Shown here in pieces: positions 35,246 through 46,050 of a stretch of DNA of 64,000 nucleotides (positions within the stretch are counted from its first letter, which is position 1; every line of letters starts with the position of its first letter). Source of the stretch: Pseudomonas sp. 10S4 (GTDB lineage Bacteria > Pseudomonadota > Gammaproteobacteria > Pseudomonadales > Pseudomonadaceae); NCBI RefSeq assembly GCF_034344865.1, contig NZ_CP133774.1, forward strand, positions 124,001 through 188,000. The letters are read 5' to 3'. Position numbers and translations under genes: made by a program. Below the pieces are notes generated by a model. It saw nothing but the letters and a program-made list of their open reading frames with translations, was not told where the DNA came from and did not search any database.

Positions 35246-36427
35246 ATGCCCGAGAATACTCGCCGTGCCCGTGATGAAGCCTTCTGGCAAACCTTTGCCG
35301 ACCGTTACGCAGTCGAACCTGGCCCCATCAACCTGGAGAACGGTTACTTCGGGCGCATGTCGCGCACGGTGGTCGAGGAGTACCAGCGCAATATCGAGCT
35401 GATCAATCGCAGCAACTCGGTCCATGTGCGCCAGCGTTTCGAACAGGGCGAAAGCCTGGACATTCGAGCGCAGCTGGCCGAGATGATTGGCGTGCGCGCT
35501 CAATCCGTCGCCTTCACCCGCAACGCCTCGGATGGCCTGCAGTCGCTGATCCGCAACTACAACCGTTTACAACCCGGCGATCAGGTGCTGCTGTGCGACC
35601 TGGAGTACGACACGGTCAAGGGCGCGATGCGCTGGCTGGCCCGGCATCGCGGCGTCGAAGTAATCGAAATCGACCACCAGCACCCCGCCACATTCGAGAG
35701 TTTGCTGGCCACTTACCGCGAAGCTTTCGTGCGCTATCCGCGACTCAAACTGATGGCCCTGACCCATGTCACCCACCGCACCGGCCTGGTAATGCCGGTG
35801 CAGGCGATTGCCGCACTCGCCAAGGAGCACGGCATTGATGTGATCCTCGACGGCGCTCATGCCCTGGGTCAGATCGACTTCGATCTGGAAACGCTGGGCA
35901 TCGCCTTTGCCGGCTACAACCTGCACAAATGGATCGGCGCGCCGCTAACCCTCGGGTTCATCTACATAGCTCCCCAACGCCTGGCCGATATCGACCCGGA
36001 CATGGGCGAGATGCATTTCCCGGTCAACGACATTCGCGCCCGCACGCCCTACAGCACGCCGAACATCCCGGCGCTTTTGACCTTGCCGCTGGTGTTCGAA
36101 GAACATCTGGCCATGGGCGGTTCCGCCGCCAAGGGTGCACGGCTCAACTACCTGCGAAATCGCTGGGTCAACGCCGTGCGCGAGCTGCCGGGGATTGAAG
36201 TCATGACCCCGGATGATCCTCGACTGTATTGCGCCATCACCTCGATGCGTTTTACCCGTCATGCCGATCAATACCTGATGGTCGAACGGCTGCTCAACGA
36301 CTACAACCTGTTCACCGTGGCCCGCAGCGGCGCGGCGTGCGGGCCGTGTATCCGCATTACTCCGGGGCTGACTACCACCGCGGCGCAAATGGACCTGCTT
36401 GTGCAGGCACTGACCGACCTGCGCTGA
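35246..36427 (+). CDS. Class V aminotransferase-fold PLP enzyme (isopenicillin N epimerase-like)
   Basis: 393 residues. The cofactor Lys is in AFAGYNLHKWIGAPL, the PLP-binding Asp in GIDVILDGAHALGQIDFDLE, and TRNASDGLQSLIRNYNRLQP supplies the phosphate-binding loop. This pattern is the CefD-like branch of the NifS/CsdA fold, which includes epimerases, desulfurases and kynureninase-like enzymes. There is no obvious desulfurase Cys loop, so it is likely a racemase, epimerase or lyase. The substrate is unknown. Confidence 0.85.
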   Translation: MPENTRRARDEAFWQTFADRYAVEPGPINLENGYFGRMSRTVVEEYQRNIELINRSNSVHVRQRFEQGESLDIRAQLAEMIGVRAQSVAFTRNASDGLQSLIRNYNRLQPGDQVLLCDLEYDTVKGAMRWLARHRGVEVIEIDHQHPATFESLLATYREAFVRYPRLKLMALTHVTHRTGLVMPVQAIAALAKEHGIDVILDGAHALGQIDFDLETLGIAFAGYNLHKWIGAPLTLGFIYIAPQRLADIDPDMGEMHFPVNDIRARTPYSTPNIPALLTLPLVFEEHLAMGGSAAKGARLNYLRNRWVNAVRELPGIEVMTPDDPRLYCAITSMRFTRHADQYLMVERLLNDYNLFTVARSGAACGPCIRITPGLTTTAAQMDLLVQALTDLR

Positions 36428-36445
36428 CGCACTGAGGACTGGCGC

Positions 36446-37169
36446 CTACACCGTGTACTTGTCGAAGTCCTCGGGCCTGATCTGGCTCGACACCGCAAAG
36501 GTGTCGATGCCAATGGTCAATTGCCCGAAAAAACCGTCGTCATGGGACTCTCGACCGATGGAGTGAACATCCAGGGTCGAAGCCTCACCGCCCATGCGTT
36601 CGTAGTAGTGGTCTTGATCGTTGGTCAGCCGCGACACGGTTCGGCCCCGATACTCCCGCGCATTGAGCACCGACCGGGACGCCACTTCGGGGAAGTAAAG
36701 CTGACCGACCCAGGCGACATGCCGCTCTTCCAGATAATTGTTGCCCGCCGTGATTCGAACCGCTACGTGAATGTGCAGCGCACGACCGGCATAAAAACCC
36801 GGGTAGATGGTGGTAAACCGCACGACGCCTTTGTTGTCGCTGAATTGCCCGCCGCGCAGGTAGGTGTGGTCATCCGTACGCGGAATCGAACCGATGGTGT
36901 CAGCGTCGACCTCTTTGTCCGGATCGACTTTGCTCCAGCCCGAGTAAGCCCCGCGAGCATTGCAATGCCAGATGTCCACCAACGCCGCCGATCACCGGCT
37001 CGCCGGTCATGGCATCGACAATCGCCAGCCGCATCACCAGGGGAATGCCATCCTGGCCTTCGCTGATGTTTCTTCTGATCAGTTTCGAATTGCGGAAATA
37101 GGGACCGGCGATTTGCTCCGGGGACAGCAGGCAGACGGTTTCGCGGGGAGTTGCAGTGTTGTAATCCAT
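36446..37169 (-). CDS. Intradiol ring-cleavage dioxygenase family protein (one-base frameshift)
   Basis: About 240 residues after removal of an extra base near 36984-36989, which restores TGEPVIGALVDIWHCNARGA. Family features are LLSPEQIAGPYFRNSKLIRR, WHCNARGAYSGW with the first iron Tyr, and YPGFYAGRALHIHVAVRI with the second Tyr and both His ligands of Fe(III). The compact size and lack of the catechol dioxygenase N-terminal helices put it with the protocatechuate 3,4-dioxygenase beta-like stand-alone group. No aromatic catabolic genes are nearby, so the substrate is open. Confidence 0.85.
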
Positions 37170-37254
37170 GAGGTTCTCTCTTCCATAAGATGATTCAAGG
37201 ATAGAGAGAGATGCTAGCGGGTATGCGGTAACTATGTATCGTCTGATGTTTTTG

Positions 37255-37346
37255 TGTAGGAGCGAAGCTTGCTCGCGAAGGCGGTCTGACATTCAACATT
37301 TTTGTTTGATGTGATGGCCTCTTCGCGGGCAAGCCTCGCTCCTACA
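37255..37346. repeat. REPIN (GTAGGAGCGAGGCTTG family)
   Basis: Imperfect inverted pair (TGTAGGAGCGAAGCTTGCTC / CGCGGGCAAGCCTCGCTCCT), a hybrid of the GTGGGAGC and GTAGGAGC families, between the dioxygenase start and the eda terminator. Confidence 0.75.
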
Positions 37347-37383
37347 GAGGAATTCTTGTGAGGGACACAGGCATTTTTTGGGC

Positions 37384-37413
37384 AAAAAAACGGTGCACCG
37401 ACCAAGTGCACCG
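37384..37413 (-). terminator. Rho-independent terminator of the zwf-pgl-eda operon
   Basis: Minus strand CGGTGCAC-TTGGTCG-GTGCACCG followed by seven Ts, about 50 bases after the eda stop. Confidence 0.9.
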
Positions 37414-37463
37414 CTAAAGCCGTAGAACACACAACGAAGTGTCAGGTAACAATCAGTCCAGCA

Positions 37464-38129
37464 TCAGTCCAGCAGCGCCAAGGCCTCGGCGGTGCATTCC
37501 TGAATGCGGGCCCAGTCGCCGTTCTTGATCCACTCCGGATCAAGCATCCAGCTACCGCCCACGCACATCACGTTTTTCAACGCCATGTAGCTTTTGATAT
37601 TGGCCGGGCTCACGCCGCCAGTCGGGCAGAATTTAACTTCGCCGAACGGACCGCCCAACGCCTTGATGGCCGCGACGCCACCGCTGACTTCCGCCGGGAA
37701 CAGCTTGAAGCGGCGATAGCCCAGGCCATAGCCTTCCATGATGCCGGAGGCGTTGCTGATGCCGGGTAACAGCGGGATCGAGCTGTCGACACTGGCTTCG
37801 AGCAAGTCACGGGTGATGCCCGGGGTCACGATGAACTGCGAACCGGCCCTTTCGGCGGCGGCCAACATAGTGCGGTCAAGCACGGTGCCAGCACCGGTCA
37901 CCAGTTCCGGACGCTGCTCGCGCAAGATCTGGATGGCTTTGAGGCCGAACTGCGAACGCAGGGTCACTTCCAGGGCTGTCAGGCCACCGGCGGCCAGGGC
38001 GTCGGCCAGAGGCAGAATGTCCTGTTCGCGAGCGATGGTGATCACCGGCAAAATCCGCGCTTTGGCGCAGAGGCTGTCGATCAGGGCAACTTTGTCCGCC
38101 ATGGAAACGGTCGGGGATGTGTTTGTCAT
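37464..38129 (-). CDS. eda: KDPG/KHG aldolase
   Basis: 221 residues from MTNTSPTVSMADKVALIDSL. It is a class I aldolase with a (beta/alpha)8 barrel: VTLRSQFGLKAIQILREQRP with the catalytic Glu region upstream, VTGAGTVLDRTMLAAAERAG, and the Schiff-base Lys in RRFKLFPAEVSGG, followed by CPTGGVSPANI. It splits 2-keto-3-deoxy-6-phosphogluconate into pyruvate and glyceraldehyde-3-phosphate. Last gene of the zwf-pgl-eda operon, with a clean terminator downstream. Confidence 0.97.
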   Translation of the reverse strand: MTNTSPTVSMADKVALIDSLCAKARILPVITIAREQDILPLADALAAGGLTALEVTLRSQFGLKAIQILREQRPELVTGAGTVLDRTMLAAAERAGSQFIVTPGITRDLLEASVDSSIPLLPGISNASGIMEGYGLGYRRFKLFPAEVSGGVAAIKALGGPFGEVKFCPTGGVSPANIKSYMALKNVMCVGGSWMLDPEWIKNGDWARIQECTAEALALLD

Positions 38130-38146
38130 AGCGGCTGATCCTTGGC

Positions 38147-38860
38147 TCATGGGCACCAGTAAATCTCTAACGTAGGTTGCAGAAACGCGCGAATCGGCAT
38201 GGCGGCGACATCGTCACCGGCCAATGCGGCACTCAGGGTGGTCAGCTTGGACTGACCGGAAATCGATAGAACGGTGTTCTTCGCCGAAGCCAGCAGCGCC
38301 AGGCTCATGGTCAGGCGCTGATGCGGCACGGTCGGCGCCAGCATCGGCCAGCAACGACGGCTGCCGTCGACTTTCAAGGCGTCGGCCAGGTTCGGGCTGT
38401 TGGGGAACAGCGAGGCGGTGTGACCGTCGTCGCCCATGCCCAGGATTAGTACGTCGATCGCCGGTAGTTCGGCGAGCAAACGGTCGGCCTGCTCGGCTGC
38501 CAGTTCAAGGTTGGCCGTGGCGCTATAGAGGCTCAGAAACTTCGCCTTCGACGCCGGGCCTTGCAACAAGTACCGCTTGAGCAAACCAGCATTGCTGTCG
38601 GCGTGCTCGACGGGTACCCAGCGCTCGTCAGCCAGGGTCACGACAACCTTGGACCAGTCCAGCGTCTGCTTGGCCAGATGCTGGAAGAACGCTACCGGGC
38701 TGCGACCACCGGAAACCACCAGGGTCGCGGTGCCGCGAGCGTCGACCGCCTCACTCAGTTGCTTGGCCACGCTCAGCGCGAGGCCTTCGGCCAACAACGC
38801 CGGGCTCTTGAACTCATGGGCGCTGACGCCCTGAGGCAGTTTCAAATTAGATATCGCCAT
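38147..38860 (-). CDS. pgl: 6-phosphogluconolactonase
   Basis: 237 residues from [20 protein letters not shown]. Motifs are [40 protein letters not shown] and [16 protein letters not shown] with catalytic His, as in DevB-type lactonases. It hydrolyses the product of Zwf to 6-phosphogluconate. Its start lies inside the end of zwf (14-base overlap), indicating coupled translation. Confidence 0.96.
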   Translation of the reverse strand: MAISNLKLPQGVSAHEFKSPALLAEGLALSVAKQLSEAVDARGTATLVVSGGRSPVAFFQHLAKQTLDWSKVVVTLADERWVPVEHADSNAGLLKRYLLQGPASKAKFLSLYSATANLELAAEQADRLLAELPAIDVLILGMGDDGHTASLFPNSPNLADALKVDGSRRCWPMLAPTVPHQRLTMSLALLASAKNTVLSISGQSKLTTLSAALAGDDVAAMPIRAFLQPTLEIYWCP

Positions 38861-40316
38861 ACCACGACCTCCCATCCCGCGTGATCAGTGCAATGGAGCT
38901 CATCGGCCCCCAGGACCCGGCCGCGTACGGCTTGGGCGCATCACCGGATTTTTTCCACCCGGCGATCAACTGGTCACACCACTTCCACGCGGCTTCGATT
39001 TCATCTTTACGGACAAACAGGTTCTGATTGCCGCGCATCACTTCCAGCAACAACCGCTCGTAGGCATCGGGAATCCGCGCGCTGCGATAAGTGTCGGAAA
39101 AATTCAGCTGCAACGGACCGCTGCGCAGCTGCATGCCCTTGTCCAGGCCTTGTTCTTTGGTCATCACGCGCAAGGAGATGCCTTCGTCCGGTTGCAGGCG
39201 GATAATCAGCTTGTTGCTGATTTGCAGGCGCTGCTCGGGAGCGAAGATGTAGTGCGACGGCTCCTTGAAGTGGATGACGATCTGCGACAGCTTCTGCGGC
39301 ATGCGCTTGCCGGTACGCAAGTAAAACGGCACGCCGGCCCAGCGCCAGTTGCGGATGTCGGCACGCAGGGCGACGAAGGTTTCGGTGTCACTCTGGGTAT
39401 TGGAATTCGGCTCTTCCAGATAACCCGGCACCGGTTTGCCTTCGCTGTAACCGGCAATGTACTGACCGCGTACGACCTGAGTGGTCAGGCCTTCCGGACT
39501 GATCGGCGCCAGCGCCTTGAGCACTTTGACTTTCTCGTCACGGATGCTGTCGGCGGACAGGTCGGCCGGTGGGTCCATGGCGATCAGGCAGAGCAGTTGC
39601 AGCAGGTGATTCTGGATCATGTCCCGCAGCTGGCCGGCCTTGTCGAAGTAACCCCAGCGGCCTTCGATCCCGACCTTCTCGGCCACGGTAATTTCCACGT
39701 GGGAGATGTAATTCTGGTTCCACTGGGTTTCGAACAGACTGTTGGCAAACCGCAGGGCGATCAGGTTCTGGACGGTCTCTTTGCCCAGGTAATGGTCGAT
39801 GCGGTAGGTGCGGTTCTCCGGGAAGAACTGCGCCACAGCGTCGTTGACCTTGCGCGAGGATTCCAGGTCCGAACCGATGGGTTTTTCCAGAACGACACGG
39901 GTGTTTTCAGTCAGACCGACCTTCGACAGGTTGTCGCAGATGGCGCCGTAGACCGCTGCCGGGGTGGCGAAGTAAGCAATGACTCGCTGAGCGGTCCCGG
40001 CCTGTTCGGCCAGGGCGACGTAGTCGTCAGCCTTGAGGAAGTCGACGTGCAGGTAGCTCAACCGAGCGAGGAAGCGTTCGAGCACGGCCTCGTCCAGCTC
40101 TTTGGCGTCGACGTAGCGGCGCAGCTCCGAGGCGATGAACGCCAGGTGTTGCTGCTCGCTGCCGGGTTCACGGGCCAGCGCGATGATTCGCGAGTCCTCG
40201 TGCAACAGGCCGGCGCCGTCGAGTTGATAAAGGGCAGGAAACAGCTTGCGCAAGGCCAGATCGCCAAGGGCGCCGAACAAGGCAAAGGTGCACGGTTCAA
40301 CCGTAATCGAAGGCAT
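38847..40316 (-). CDS. zwf: Glucose-6-phosphate 1-dehydrogenase
   Basis: 489 residues, normal length. The coenzyme motif is [20 protein letters not shown]. The active site is [20 protein letters not shown] with catalytic His and Lys. [20 protein letters not shown] and the C-terminal [12 protein letters not shown] are also conserved. It oxidises glucose-6-phosphate to 6-phosphogluconolactone. Divergent from its repressor gene hexR, with a HexR-like operator between them. Confidence 0.97.
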   Translation of the reverse strand: MPSITVEPCTFALFGALGDLALRKLFPALYQLDGAGLLHEDSRIIALAREPGSEQQHLAFIASELRRYVDAKELDEAVLERFLARLSYLHVDFLKADDYVALAEQAGTAQRVIAYFATPAAVYGAICDNLSKVGLTENTRVVLEKPIGSDLESSRKVNDAVAQFFPENRTYRIDHYLGKETVQNLIALRFANSLFETQWNQNYISHVEITVAEKVGIEGRWGYFDKAGQLRDMIQNHLLQLLCLIAMDPPADLSADSIRDEKVKVLKALAPISPEGLTTQVVRGQYIAGYSEGKPVPGYLEEPNSNTQSDTETFVALRADIRNWRWAGVPFYLRTGKRMPQKLSQIVIHFKEPSHYIFAPEQRLQISNKLIIRLQPDEGISLRVMTKEQGLDKGMQLRSGPLQLNFSDTYRSARIPDAYERLLLEVMRGNQNLFVRKDEIEAAWKWCDQLIAGWKKSGDAPKPYAAGSWGPMSSIALITRDGRSWYGDI

Positions 40317-40381
40317 GATGTTTGTTCTTTTATCAAGTTAAGCTACAAATACCTTTTTTCAAGGCATCACTCAAGGGAAAA

Positions 40382-40397
40382 TGTAGTAATAACCACA
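40382..40397. promoter_or_regulatory. HexR operator candidate in the zwf-hexR intergenic region
   Basis: TGTAGTAATAACCACA is a near-palindrome with one weak half, close to the HexR consensus TTGT-N7/8-ACAA / TGTA(A/G)T...A(C/T)TACA. It lies 66 bases before zwf and 137 before hexR. HexR is released by 2-keto-3-deoxy-6-phosphogluconate in Pseudomonas. Confidence 0.6.
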
Positions 40398-40533
40398 ACA
40401 TTTTCTCAAAATACAGATTCCGAGTGGTGGTCGGTCGGAGCCATCAGTAGGATAGGCCACCGTTACGGGCCACATCAAAGGCCCTTTTTGCATAGCAGAC
40501 TGCGTGTTTGCGCTGCTGACTCAAGGAACATCT

Positions 40534-41403
40534 ATGGACCGCGTGCGAAATTTACTGGAACAAATCCAGAGTCGCCTTGAAGACCTGAACAAGGCCGAAC
40601 GCAAAGTCGCCGAAGTGATCCTGCTCAACCCACAGCAGGCCACCCGGTTCAGCATTGCCGCCCTCGCCCAGGCCTCAAAGGTCAGCGAGCCGACGGTCAA
40701 CCGTTTCTGCCGCTCATTCGGCGTCAGCGGCTACCCGGAACTCAAACTGCAACTGGCCCAGAGCCTGGCCAGTGGCGCGGCGTATGTCAGCCGTGCGGTT
40801 GAGGCCGATGACAATCCTGAAGCCTACACCCAGAAGATCTTCGGCAGCGCCATCGCCTCGCTGGACAGTGCTTTGCAGGCCCTGGACCCAAGCCTGATCA
40901 GCCGCGCCGTCGACCTGCTGATCCAGGCCCGGCAGATCCACTTTTTCGGCCTCGGTGCTTCGGCCCCGGTGGCGCTGGATGCGCAGCACAAGTTCTTCCG
41001 TTTCAATCTGGCCGTTACCGCCCACGCCGATGTGCTGATGCAACGGATGATTGCCTCCGTGGCGCACACCGGCGAGTTGTTCGTGATTATTTCCTACACC
41101 GGCCGCACCCGCGAACTGGTGGAAGTGGCGCGCATCGCCCGGGCGAACGGTGCTTCGGTGCTGGGTTTGACCGCCGAAGGTTCGCCATTGGCCAAGGCCA
41201 GTACCCTGAGCTTGAACATTCCGCTGCCAGAAGACACCGACATCTATATGCCGATGACGTCGCGGATTATTCAACTGACCGTGCTGGACGTGTTGGCGAC
41301 CGGCATGACCTTGCGCCGCGGGGTGGATTTCCAGCCGCATTTGCGCAAGATCAAAGAGAGTTTGAATGCAAGCCGATATCCGGTGGGTGACGAGTTCAAC
41401 TAG
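40534..41403 (+). CDS. hexR: RpiR-family repressor HexR
   Basis: 289 residues from [20 protein letters not shown], with AAGGAA as ribosome site. The N-terminal HTH_6 domain is [20 protein letters not shown] with [16 protein letters not shown]. The C-terminal SIS domain starts [20 protein letters not shown] and has [20 protein letters not shown], which binds phosphosugars. It represses zwf-pgl-eda, edd-glk-gltR-gtrS and gap until KDPG rises. Confidence 0.96.
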   Translation: MDRVRNLLEQIQSRLEDLNKAERKVAEVILLNPQQATRFSIAALAQASKVSEPTVNRFCRSFGVSGYPELKLQLAQSLASGAAYVSRAVEADDNPEAYTQKIFGSAIASLDSALQALDPSLISRAVDLLIQARQIHFFGLGASAPVALDAQHKFFRFNLAVTAHADVLMQRMIASVAHTGELFVIISYTGRTRELVEVARIARANGASVLGLTAEGSPLAKASTLSLNIPLPEDTDIYMPMTSRIIQLTVLDVLATGMTLRRGVDFQPHLRKIKESLNASRYPVGDEFN

Positions 41404-41432
41404 TCAGATATCTTCATTGGCTGTCCCGGCCT

Positions 41433-41500
41433 CTTCGCGGGCAAGCCTCGCTCCTACAGGGATAGGTGATCTTCTGTAGGAGCGAGGCTTGCCCGCGAAG
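41433..41500. repeat. REP pair (GTAGGAGCGAGGCTTGCCCGCGAA family)
   Basis: Inverted copies of CTTCGCGGGCAAGCCTCGCT 15 bases apart, between converging hexR and the mutarotase gene. Confidence 0.8.
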
Positions 41501-41529
41501 GCGTCAGTAGCAACACCGCAGATTTTCGC

Positions 41530-42384
41530 CTACACCCCAACCCGCGCCTGCAAACTCAAATGCGCCCTCTCCCCCGGCGCCAGGCTCAGGCTGTCGGTCC
41601 CGCCACTCGCCGCTTCCACACAGACAAATTCCAACACCTCGTTCCAGCTCACTCCCAGCAACGGCCGCGCCCCCGGATGCCAGACCACCGTGTCTGCATG
41701 GTCACCGGTGTCGATGCACAATTCGCGCTGCCAGGCGTGATCCTTGAGCTGCAATTCGCCGTCATGCTGGAACACTCGCTGACAGCCGCCGTCGACCCGC
41801 AACTCGCCTTCCTGATGACAAACCTGGCGGTTCAACTGATCGTAACCTTGCGCCCCATCAAGCCCGGACAGCGCTACCTCACCCACGTCACCAATACGCC
41901 AGTAAGCATGCAATGCCTGACTCAGTTGGCACGGTAAGGTGTCTTGATGCTCAGTGCTCAGGCGCAAATCCATGCGTTCGCCCAGGTGCGCATGCAGGTC
42001 CACCGTCCAGTCGCACAGCTGCAATTGCCAATGCAGGCGCACACCATCGTCGTCATGACTGCTGTCGAGCAGCTTCCAGTCAATCAGCCGCGCCCAACCA
42101 TGGGACGGCCAGGCGTTTTCGCTCGGATGACGACCAAACCACGGCCAGCACACCGGCACGCCGCCCCGAATGGCACCCACCTGCGGCCATTTCGCTGCGC
42201 ACCATAACCAGGGTTTCTGCCCCTTTGGCTGAAAGTGCAACAACTGCGCGCCCTGGCGACTGAACACCGCCTGGCACAGCGGATGATCGATCACCAGCAC
42301 ATCGCGCATCTGATAGCGTTCCCACGCAAACACCGGACGTTCGCGCAAGGATTTGAAGAAGCGTTGTAGCGGATGCTCATGCAT
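41530..42384 (-). CDS. D-hexose-6-phosphate mutarotase
   Basis: 284 residues of the aldose-1-epimerase-like galactose mutarotase fold: FSRQGAQLLHFQPKGQKPWL, IRGGVPVCWPWFGRHPSENA with the phosphate-binding Arg/Trp region, ALHAYWRIGDVGEVALSGLD with the catalytic His, and WNEVLEFVCVEAASGG with the catalytic Glu. It speeds anomer exchange of glucose-6-phosphate for Zwf. It follows oprB, separated by that gene's terminator. Confidence 0.92.
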   Translation of the reverse strand: MHEHPLQRFFKSLRERPVFAWERYQMRDVLVIDHPLCQAVFSRQGAQLLHFQPKGQKPWLWCAAKWPQVGAIRGGVPVCWPWFGRHPSENAWPSHGWARLIDWKLLDSSHDDDGVRLHWQLQLCDWTVDLHAHLGERMDLRLSTEHQDTLPCQLSQALHAYWRIGDVGEVALSGLDGAQGYDQLNRQVCHQEGELRVDGGCQRVFQHDGELQLKDHAWQRELCIDTGDHADTVVWHPGARPLLGVSWNEVLEFVCVEAASGGTDSLSLAPGERAHLSLQARVGV

Positions 42385-42431
42385 GTGCCGCGGTCCTGAA
42401 AATCATCTTTTACCCGGGGTGCGCAGCCCCC

Positions 42432-42459
42432 AAAAAAGCGGATAGCCTTGGCCATCCGC
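42432..42459 (-). terminator. Rho-independent terminator after oprB
   Basis: Minus strand GCGGATGGCC-AA-GGCTATCCGC followed by six Ts, about 39 bases after the oprB stop. Confidence 0.88.
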
Positions 42460-42497
42460 AAATATGCGCACATAGAGAGGAGCTTATCGCAACAGCG

Positions 42498-43847
42498 TTA
42501 GAACACCGACTGAATTTTCAGACCGGCCACCAGCGCGTTGTCGACTTCATCAACACCGCCCGGGTGAGTGATGTATTGCAGGTTAGGACGCACAGTCAGC
42601 CAGTTAGTAACGTGGAAGCCGTAGTTGATCTCGTAGTTGTATTCGGTGGAACGCAGCGGCGAGAACAGCGGATCGTCGTAGTTGGTGGCACCATCGGCGG
42701 CGTTGACCAACTCGGCGTTTTTCTTCACGTCATCGTTGACATGGATACGGGCGAAACCGATCCCGACGTCATCTTTTGGACGTGCATCAAACGGACCTTT
42801 GTAGACAAACATCAGCGACTGATAGTTGTCGACGACGTTGGTGTCTTTGTCGTGGAAGGTGGCGTTGGCCGCAACGTTCAGACCGCGGGAAGCGTCGCCG
42901 TTGTGGGTCGTAAGTTGCTGTTGGATGACGCCCCAGTAGCCGTGCTTGCTGTCGTGAACGCGATAGGCTTCACCGGTGGTCGCTGCGTCATTGCCGTTGC
43001 TGTCCTTGAGAACGTCATTGGCGTTGGCCGTGCTCTTGTAGTAACCCACACGGTATTCACCCGGCAGGCCGTTGAGCTTCGGCGACCAGACCAATTCGAC
43101 CGGCAACACGGTGCCCGCGGTACCACTGCCGCTGAGTTTGAAACCGTTGCCGTGTTCCAGTTGCGACGGGTTCTGGTTGTACGCACCGATCTGCGCATAC
43201 AACTCAGGTGTGATGTTGTACTTCACACGCAGCGCGGCTTGGCTGACTGGCCAGTTGTACCAGATACCGGTCGCCCAGTTCCCCGCCTGGGAACCGCAGA
43301 ACGCCAGGTTCTGGAACTCGCACGGGAAGGTGTTGAAGTCTTCGCCTTCGCCGAAGTAACCGGCCTTGACGTCCAGCTTGCCGTCGAGGAACTGGTGCTG
43401 AACCCACAACTGGGTCAGACGGACCATATGGCCACGGCCGTAGACTTCCTGGGAGGAACTCAAGGTGCCGGCACGCGGGTCGCCCACACGGTCATTGGAG
43501 ATGTTCTGACCGTTACGGCTGGTAAGCTCGATCTTGGCCTGGGTGTTATCCCAGCCCATCAGTTTTTGCAGGTCCAGCGCCACGCCCAAGCCAAACTGGT
43601 CGGCGTAACGCGCGGTCTTGTCGTTGTTGTAGCCGCCATGAAGGTTGCCGCCCACTTCACCGACGTAGTCAGCCTTGATGTCGACACCCTGCTCAAGCAG
43701 CTTGGTCCGCTCGCCACCCCAGTCACCGGTCATCCACTTGGAATCGGCGCTGAACGCGTCAGCCGCGTGAACGCTACCGGCCAGGGTTAATGCCGCCGCA
43801 ACAGCAGACAACTGGCAGATAAGCTGAGCGTTGTTCTTCTTCTTCAT
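42498..43847 (-). CDS. oprB: Carbohydrate porin OprB
   Basis: 449 residues. The signal peptide MKKKNNAQLICQLSAVAAAL ends at SVHAADAF. The mature OprB-type beta-barrel starts KWMTGDWGGERTKLLEQGVD, has YGRGHMVRLTQLWVQHQFLD, and ends in the outer-membrane insertion signal ALVAGLKIQSVF with a terminal Phe. Two Cys (EFQNLAFCGSQ and TFPCEF) form the usual disulfide loop. It lets glucose cross the outer membrane. It sits after gtsD, with a REPIN between and a CA motif in the leader. Confidence 0.96.
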   Translation of the reverse strand: MKKKNNAQLICQLSAVAAALTLAGSVHAADAFSADSKWMTGDWGGERTKLLEQGVDIKADYVGEVGGNLHGGYNNDKTARYADQFGLGVALDLQKLMGWDNTQAKIELTSRNGQNISNDRVGDPRAGTLSSSQEVYGRGHMVRLTQLWVQHQFLDGKLDVKAGYFGEGEDFNTFPCEFQNLAFCGSQAGNWATGIWYNWPVSQAALRVKYNITPELYAQIGAYNQNPSQLEHGNGFKLSGSGTAGTVLPVELVWSPKLNGLPGEYRVGYYKSTANANDVLKDSNGNDAATTGEAYRVHDSKHGYWGVIQQQLTTHNGDASRGLNVAANATFHDKDTNVVDNYQSLMFVYKGPFDARPKDDVGIGFARIHVNDDVKKNAELVNAADGATNYDDPLFSPLRSTEYNYEINYGFHVTNWLTVRPNLQYITHPGGVDEVDNALVAGLKIQSVF

Positions 43848-43860
43848 CCCTACATCCTCG

Positions 43861-43873
43861 TTTTATTGTTATT
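43861..43873 (-). promoter_or_regulatory. CA motif in the oprB leader
   Basis: Minus strand AATAACAATAAAA, a fit to AANAANAA, just upstream of the GAGGATG ribosome site of oprB. It implies Hfq/Crc repression, as known for glucose uptake genes in pseudomonads. Confidence 0.5.
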
Positions 43874-43939
43874 AACTGTTTTTATCTAACGCGGTTTACA
43901 TTGAATGCAACGGATGTCCCCATCCGTCGCGTATCCCCT

Positions 43940-44028
43940 TGTGGGAGCGGGCTTGCTCGCGAAAACGGTGTATCTGTCGACATCACAGGTGAATGTCAGA
44001 CCGCTTTCGCGAGCAAGCCCGCTCCCAC
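43940..44028. repeat. REPIN (GTGGGAGCGGGCTTGCTCGCGAA family)
   Basis: Two inverted copies between gtsD and oprB; it may help separate the levels of the two. Confidence 0.85.
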
Positions 44029-44037
44029 ATTTGATCT

Positions 44038-45202
<1,165 letters not shown>

Positions 45203-45204
45203 GA

Positions 45205-46050
45205 TTACCCCTTGACTGCGCCGGCCGTCAGCCCGCGCACGAAATACTTGCCTGCGACCACATAGACCAGCAGGGTCGGCAGCCCGGCGATCATCGCCGC
45301 CGCCATATCAACGTTGTATTCCTTGGCACCGGTACTGGTGTTGACCAAGTTATTCAGCGCCACTGTGATGGGTTGCGAGTCACCGCTGGAGAACACCACG
45401 CCGAACAGGAAGTCGTTCCAGATCTGGGTGAACTGCCAGATCAGGCAGACCATGATGATCGGGGTGGACATCGGCAGGATGATCAAACGGAAGATGGTGA
45501 AGAAACCCGCGCCATCCAGCCGCGCCGCTTTCACCAACGCATCCGGAACGCTGACGTAGTAGTTACGGAAAAACAGCGTGGTGAACGCCAGGCCGTAGAC
45601 CACGTGCACAAACACCAGGCCGGTGGTGGTGCTGGCCAGGCCCATTTTGCCGAGGGTGAACGAGGCTGGCAGCAGGACTGTCTGGAACGGCAGGAAGCAA
45701 CCGAACAGCAACAGGCCGAAGAACAGCTGCGACCCACGAAAGCGCCACATCGACAGCACATAGCCGTTCAGCGCACCGATGGCCGTGGAGATCAAAACCG
45801 CCGGGACGGTGATCTTGATCGAGTTCCAGAAATACCCGTCGACCGTGGCCCAGGCCTTGACCCAGCCAATGCCGCTGACCACGGTCGGCCAGCTCAGCAG
45901 GTTGCCGGTGTTGATGTCTTCCGGCGTCTTGAAACTGGTCAACAGCATGACCACCAGCGGTATCAGGTAAAGAAATACCGCAAGGATCAGCACCGCGTAG
46001 ATCGCGATGCGACTCAGGCTGATGGAAGGTTTCGCGGCGAAACTAGTCAT
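45205..46050 (-). CDS. gtsC: Glucose ABC transporter permease GtsC
   Basis: 281 residues, six helices, MalG type. The N-terminus [20 protein letters not shown] leads into the EAA loop [20 protein letters not shown] and [20 protein letters not shown], which contacts GtsD. It overlaps gtsB by 8 bases and precedes gtsD by 2, so the three are co-translated. Confidence 0.95.
   Translation of the reverse strand: MTSFAAKPSISLSRIAIYAVLILAVFLYLIPLVVMLLTSFKTPEDINTGNLLSWPTVVSGIGWVKAWATVDGYFWNSIKITVPAVLISTAIGALNGYVLSMWRFRGSQLFFGLLLFGCFLPFQTVLLPASFTLGKMGLASTTTGLVFVHVVYGLAFTTLFFRNYYVSVPDALVKAARLDGAGFFTIFRLIILPMSTPIIMVCLIWQFTQIWNDFLFGVVFSSGDSQPITVALNNLVNTSTGAKEYNVDMAAAMIAGLPTLLVYVVAGKYFVRGLTAGAVKG

Noticed and set aside
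37255..37346. Possible CRISPR-like palindromes in repeat-rich spacers
   Set aside because: All such repeats are isolated inverted REP pairs, not regularly spaced direct repeats with unique spacers, and no cas genes are present.
39150..40580. 476-codon frame antisense to zwf, running into hexR
   Set aside because: No family features; zwf is certain on the opposite strand and the frame crosses the zwf-hexR promoter region.
42564..43790. 408-codon frame antisense to oprB
   Set aside because: Composition is a reverse image of the porin; no recognisable motifs.
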